Shown: positions 18,327 through 20,656 of the stretch, one piece after another
Layout: each line of letters begins with the position of its first letter
Numbering within the stretch: position 1 is the first letter of the stretch
NCBI GenBank assembly: GCA_903868035.1
Contig: CAIPTQ010000007.1
Coordinates: 1 to 20,656, forward strand
Reading direction: 5' to 3'
Origin: an uncultured Phycisphaerales bacterium
GTDB lineage: Bacteria; Planctomycetota; Phycisphaerae; WQYP01
DNA: 20,656 bases
The notes under the pieces: model-generated
Told to the model about the DNA's origin: nothing
Databases searched by the model: none
The model's input: only the letters and a program-made list of their open reading frames with translations
Translations under genes and position numbers: made by a program

Positions 18327-19438
18327 GGCCGCCCATTGGCCCGGAGACCGGGGCAGCAGCGTGGGCGCGGGGGGGGGGCGGAGCGGTTATCGGGAAACTC
18401 CGGCATGGTGCTTTCGGCCACCGACAGACCGGCCAGCGCCGTGCCGGCAGATGCCGCCTGGTCACGATGCGTGACGCGGGCGATCAGGAACGTCGGCCGC
18501 CCCTTGACCTCGAGGAATATCCGCGCGAGGTATTCGCCAATGATCCCCAGCGACAGCAACTGCACCGAGGACATCACGAGCACCAGGCAGGCCAAGCTCG
18601 CCCAGCCGCGGGGGGTCTTGGCGTCAAAGATGGAGGCCCACACCACCCACGCGCCCAGGATGAGCGCCGCGAGGGCGCTGAGCACCCCCAGCCGCATCAC
18701 GAAGCGCAGGGGCAGGCTGCTGAAGCTCACCAAGCCGTCCATGGCCAGTTTCCACAACGCCGTGAAGGTGTACTGCGGCACGCCCGCCTGGCGGGCGGCG
18801 CGTTCGTATTCCACACCCTTCTGTTTCAGCCCGATCCAGGTCCGCAGGCCGCGGACAAACCGCTGGCGCTCCGGGAGGGCGTTGAGCAGGTCCACGGCGG
18901 AGCGGTCCAGGAGGCAGAAATCGCCGCTGTCCAGGGGGATTTTAAGTTCGCTGACCGCCGCCAGCAGCCGGTAGAAGGCCCAGTACGCCAGTCGTTTGCC
19001 GCACCATTCCTTGCGTTGCCGCCGGATGGCGTAGACGACTTGATAGCCCGCGTGCCACGCGGCGAGGAACTGCGGGAGGATTTCCGGGGGGTCCTGCAGG
19101 TCGCAATCCATCACGGCCACCACGTTACCCCGGGCCACGGAAAGACCGGCGGTCACGGCGGCCTGGTGGCCGAAATTCCGCGTCAGGTGTACCGCCCGCA
19201 CATGCGGGTCGGCGGCGGCGAGATGATCGAGGAGTTCGGCCGTGCGGTCCTGGCTGCCGTCGTTGACGAAGATGAGTTCGTAGTCGAGGCCCAATTCCGC
19301 CAGCGTAGGGGCCAGTGCCGAGAAGCGGGCGTGGGTCTGGGGCAGGACCGCCTGCTCGTTGTATGCCGGCAGGACGATGCTGAGCAGGCCGCTTCCGCCC
19401 CCTGGGGCCGAAGTCATGTGCGTACTGCATGGGTCCAT
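18194..19438 (-). CDS. GtrB/DPM1-like polyprenyl-phosphate glycosyltransferase (family GT2)
   Basis: This enzyme transfers a sugar from a nucleotide-sugar to polyprenyl phosphate on the cytoplasmic face. It has LLSIVLPAYNEQ (18-29), FVNDGSQDRT (57-66), LTRNFGHQAAVTAGL (85-99), the metal-binding VMDCDLQDPPE (109-119) and SGDFCLLDRSAVDLLNALPERQRFVRGL (171-198). Two membrane helices follow (about 247-271 and 279-303), with GEYLARIFLEVKGRPTFL between them and the tail, as in the GtrB/ArnC type. AAGGA lies nine bases before the ATG at 19438. The last 60 or so residues, after a run of ten C, are Pro/Cys/Ser/Gly-rich, unlike any family member, and overlap the next gene by 133 bases. This tail is probably read in the wrong frame. 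Confidence 0.9.
   Translation of the reverse strand: MDPCSTHMTSAPGGGSGLLSIVLPAYNEQAVLPQTHARFSALAPTLAELGLDYELIFVNDGSQDRTAELLDHLAAADPHVRAVHLTRNFGHQAAVTAGLSVARGNVVAVMDCDLQDPPEILPQFLAAWHAGYQVVYAIRRQRKEWCGKRLAYWAFYRLLAAVSELKIPLDSGDFCLLDRSAVDLLNALPERQRFVRGLRTWIGLKQKGVEYERAARQAGVPQYTFTALWKLAMDGLVSFSSLPLRFVMRLGVLSALAALILGAWVVWASIFDAKTPRGWASLACLVLVMSSVQLLSLGIIGEYLARIFLEVKGRPTFLIARVTHRDQAASAGTALAGLSVAESTMPEFPDNRSAPPPRPRCCPGLRANGRPCSSPGAPSSWPWPWCCGSSGASASIRRGVMTGPSSINSSAPSP
18369..18378. repeat. Ten-base G/C homopolymer at the junction of two glycosyltransferase frames
   Basis: Ten G on the + strand (ten C in the coding sense) lie after ATG 18406 (MPEFPDNRSAP) in the GT2 frame. With 10 C the GT2 frame enters a nonsense-like tail. 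With 11 or 8 C it would continue straight into the membrane-protein frame (APTLLPRSPGQWAAMLFTW). Such runs are prone to replication, transcription and sequencing slippage. Confidence 0.9.
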
Positions 19439-19796
19439 GCTGCCAGTTCCTTTGGGTAGGGCAATGAGGGCCTTGGGGGAGGCCGCAGTATACCCCTGCG
19501 AGGGGCATTGGCAATGTTCAAGAACGAGCGGGAGCCAATGCGGGGGGGCCGCCGGCGGGGGTGGCGGCACCACTGGCACCGGCACCCGATATGCAGGTTG
19601 TTGCAGGTGGACTATGCGGCGGCGGCGAAGGACCGGCGGTACCGGTGCCTGGATTTGCCGCCGGTCCATAAGAATGACCCATTTACGCATCTCCATCAGA
19701 AGTGGCAGGATTTGTTCCACGCCTCGTCGCCGCCACGGATTTACGCCGCGCAACTGTCGGCGGCCGCGCGCGAATTCGCCGCCCCAGTGTCGGGGT
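19439..19796. other. 358-base spacer with no secure gene
   Basis: This stretch holds the GT2 promoter, two small palindromes (GGCCT-AGGCC at 19469-19484 and CCCCT-AGGGG at 19493-19505) and the doubtful + strand frame listed separately. Its G-rich section around 19540-19570 is low in complexity. I saw no tRNA or terminator with a T-run. Confidence 0.5.
19487..19514 (-). promoter_or_regulatory. Promoter of the GT2 gene
   Basis: On the minus strand TTGCCA (19509-19514) and TATACT (19487-19492), each matching five of six consensus positions, are 16 bases apart. The start would fall near 19480, giving a leader of about 40 bases. The spacer contains the short palindrome CCCCT-GCG-AGGGG (19493-19505). 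Confidence 0.5.
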
Positions 19797-19822
19797 TTAC
19801 GGCTTCAAGTACGTATCCATGA
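19514..19822 (+). CDS. Doubtful small open frame, possible gene remnant
   Basis: An ATG at 19514 has GAGGGG (19500-19505) eight bases upstream and opens a frame of 102 codons. The first 30 residues are Arg/His/Trp/Gly-rich and look random. The remainder (VDYAAAAKDRRYRC, HKNDPFTHLHQKWQDLFHAS, RIYAAQLSAAAREFAA) reads much more like a protein, though I recognise no family. Its end overlaps the 3' end of the esterase on the other strand by 26 bases. It may be the tail of a decayed gene. Confidence 0.25.
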   Translation: MFKNEREPMRGGRRRGWRHHWHRHPICRLLQVDYAAAAKDRRYRCLDLPPVHKNDPFTHLHQKWQDLFHASSPPRIYAAQLSAAAREFAAPVSGFTASSTYP

Positions 19823-20656
19823 ACTTCAGCCAGGCATCCCAATCGGGGGTTCCGTGTGGGCCGGCGACATTGATGAAGGACAGATCTTGGCCGACCACCG
19901 GGCCCGTGCCGGGCCATTTGTCGTTGTCCAGGCCCTGTTTGCCCACCAGTTTGAAAACCGGGGTTGCCGCCACGGCGGCGCAGAATTCGCCGTAGGGATC
20001 CGACCAGCCGTCGGTGCTGGCGGTCGAAAGCAGGATGGGCCGCGGCGCCAGCAGGGCGACCAGGCAGTGCGTATCGACCGCGGAGGTATTGGGATCCTTG
20101 GCGAACTGGGCGTAGTTGCCGGCGAATTGATACGGGTAGCGCGTGGGCTCGACGAGGTGGGCGATCGTCTCGCCATAGTTGCGCCGCGCCAGCGCCGCCC
20201 CGCCCTCGCCGCCGCAGCACGCGATGACCAGGGCAAAGCGCTGATCCATGGCGCCGGCCCACGTGACGGTCTTGCCCAGCCGGGAGGTGCCGGTGATGGC
20301 GACCCGTTTGGCATCGACCGCCGGGTCGGTCTCATAGTAGTCCATCACGCGGCTAAGGCCCCAGGCCCAGGCGGCGATGGTGCCCCATTCGTCGGCGGCG
20401 GGAGCCGTCTGGCCGGGGGCCAGGCCCAGTTTGCGGGCCAGAGTAATGCTCCGTTGGCCGAGGGCGTCGGCCTCGATGCTGGTGTAGTTGACGGTGGCAT
20501 AGCCGTAGCCGCGACTGATCAGCTCCGCTGGAGTGCCGCGCGCCGGCCCGCCCGGCCCGCGCCCGCCCCGTGCGGCAGCGGTTGCCGGGCCCGTCGCCGG
20601 GCCTGTGGCGCGGCCACCCAACATGCCCAACGCGGGAGCCGTCCCAGGGCCGGTGG
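19797..20656 (-). CDS. CE15-like glucuronoyl/acetyl esterase, 5' end outside the window
   Basis: The visible C-terminal part of about 286 residues belongs to the alpha/beta-hydrolase group that includes carbohydrate esterase family 15. It shows GYGYATVNYTSIEAD, AWGLSRVMDYYETD, the nucleophile elbow AITGTSRLGK (Ser at codon 20283-20285), ACCGGEGGAALARRNYGE with the likely acid, DTHCLVALLAPRP, and GPHGTPDW with the likely catalytic His. CE15 enzymes cut the ester between lignin and glucuronoxylan, and relatives remove other esters from plant polysaccharides; the exact substrate is not determined. Upstream of the conserved core, at the window edge, is a Gly/Pro/Ala/Arg-rich stretch with GPATGPAT that is unusual for the family. 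The gene reads in from beyond 20656, so the start and any signal peptide are not visible. Confidence 0.85.
   Translation of the reverse strand, partial: TGPGTAPALGMLGGRATGPATGPATAAARGGRGPGGPARGTPAELISRGYGYATVNYTSIEADALGQRSITLARKLGLAPGQTAPAADEWGTIAAWAWGLSRVMDYYETDPAVDAKRVAITGTSRLGKTVTWAGAMDQRFALVIACCGGEGGAALARRNYGETIAHLVEPTRYPYQFAGNYAQFAKDPNTSAVDTHCLVALLAPRPILLSTASTDGWSDPYGEFCAAVAATPVFKLVGKQGLDNDKWPGTGPVVGQDLSFINVAGPHGTPDWDAWLKFMDTYLKP

Overview
The window looks like a piece of a GC-rich bacterial chromosome, most likely from Planctomycetota or a related PVC-group lineage. Three things point there: an ECF sigma factor with a long membrane-anchored C-terminal extension, a secreted PQQ-type beta-propeller protein opening with a DWPHYRGP-type motif, and a glucuronoyl-esterase-like hydrolase. 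This assignment is inference from protein style; there is no rRNA gene here to confirm it. I saw no tRNA, rRNA, CRISPR array, transposase or prophage gene.

Layout. (1) 76-3813 (+): a complete smc gene, whose hinge carries an in-frame palindromic repeat element. (2) 3996-6133 (-): a probable operon thiL, arfB, lysE/rhtB-type exporter. (3) 6282-7772 (-): an ECF sigma factor fused through a membrane segment to two tandem SLBB-like domains; it is divergent from dnaN (7932-9062, +), with a perfect 16-bp palindrome between them. (4) 9150-9992 (+): an AT-richer gene resembling PilO/PilN of type IV pili, then a converging hypothetical gene (10016-10444, -) with confusing upstream coding signal. (5) 10784-12043 (+): the secreted beta-propeller protein, convergent with topA (12139-14841, -). 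(6) 15003-15830 (-): a membrane-anchored SIMPL-domain protein. (7) 15934-16508 (-): a parDE-type toxin-antitoxin pair with an ATGA overlap. (8) 16623-19438 (-): a polyprenyl-phosphate glycosyltransferase (GtrB/DPM1-like) and a polytopic GT-C-like membrane protein whose frames meet at a run of ten C; one extra C would fuse them. (9) 19797 to the window end (-): the C-terminal part of a CE15-like esterase.

The housekeeping genes (smc, dnaN, topA, thiL, arfB) are spread among accessory surface, envelope and stress functions, and no single pathway links the window. The glycosyltransferase pair is the clearest two-gene functional unit, followed by the toxin-antitoxin pair.

One large-scale signal overlies the genes. 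The + strand is G-rich from 1 to about 3.9 kb, C-rich from about 4.0 to 12.05 kb, and G-rich again from 12.05 to about 19 kb. The sign does not follow gene orientation. The middle 8 kb therefore looks inverted relative to its flanks, or the assembly is joined wrongly there. The most notable single observations are the palindromic element inside the Smc hinge, the sigma-SLBB fusion, and the homopolymer junction between the two glycosyltransferase genes.
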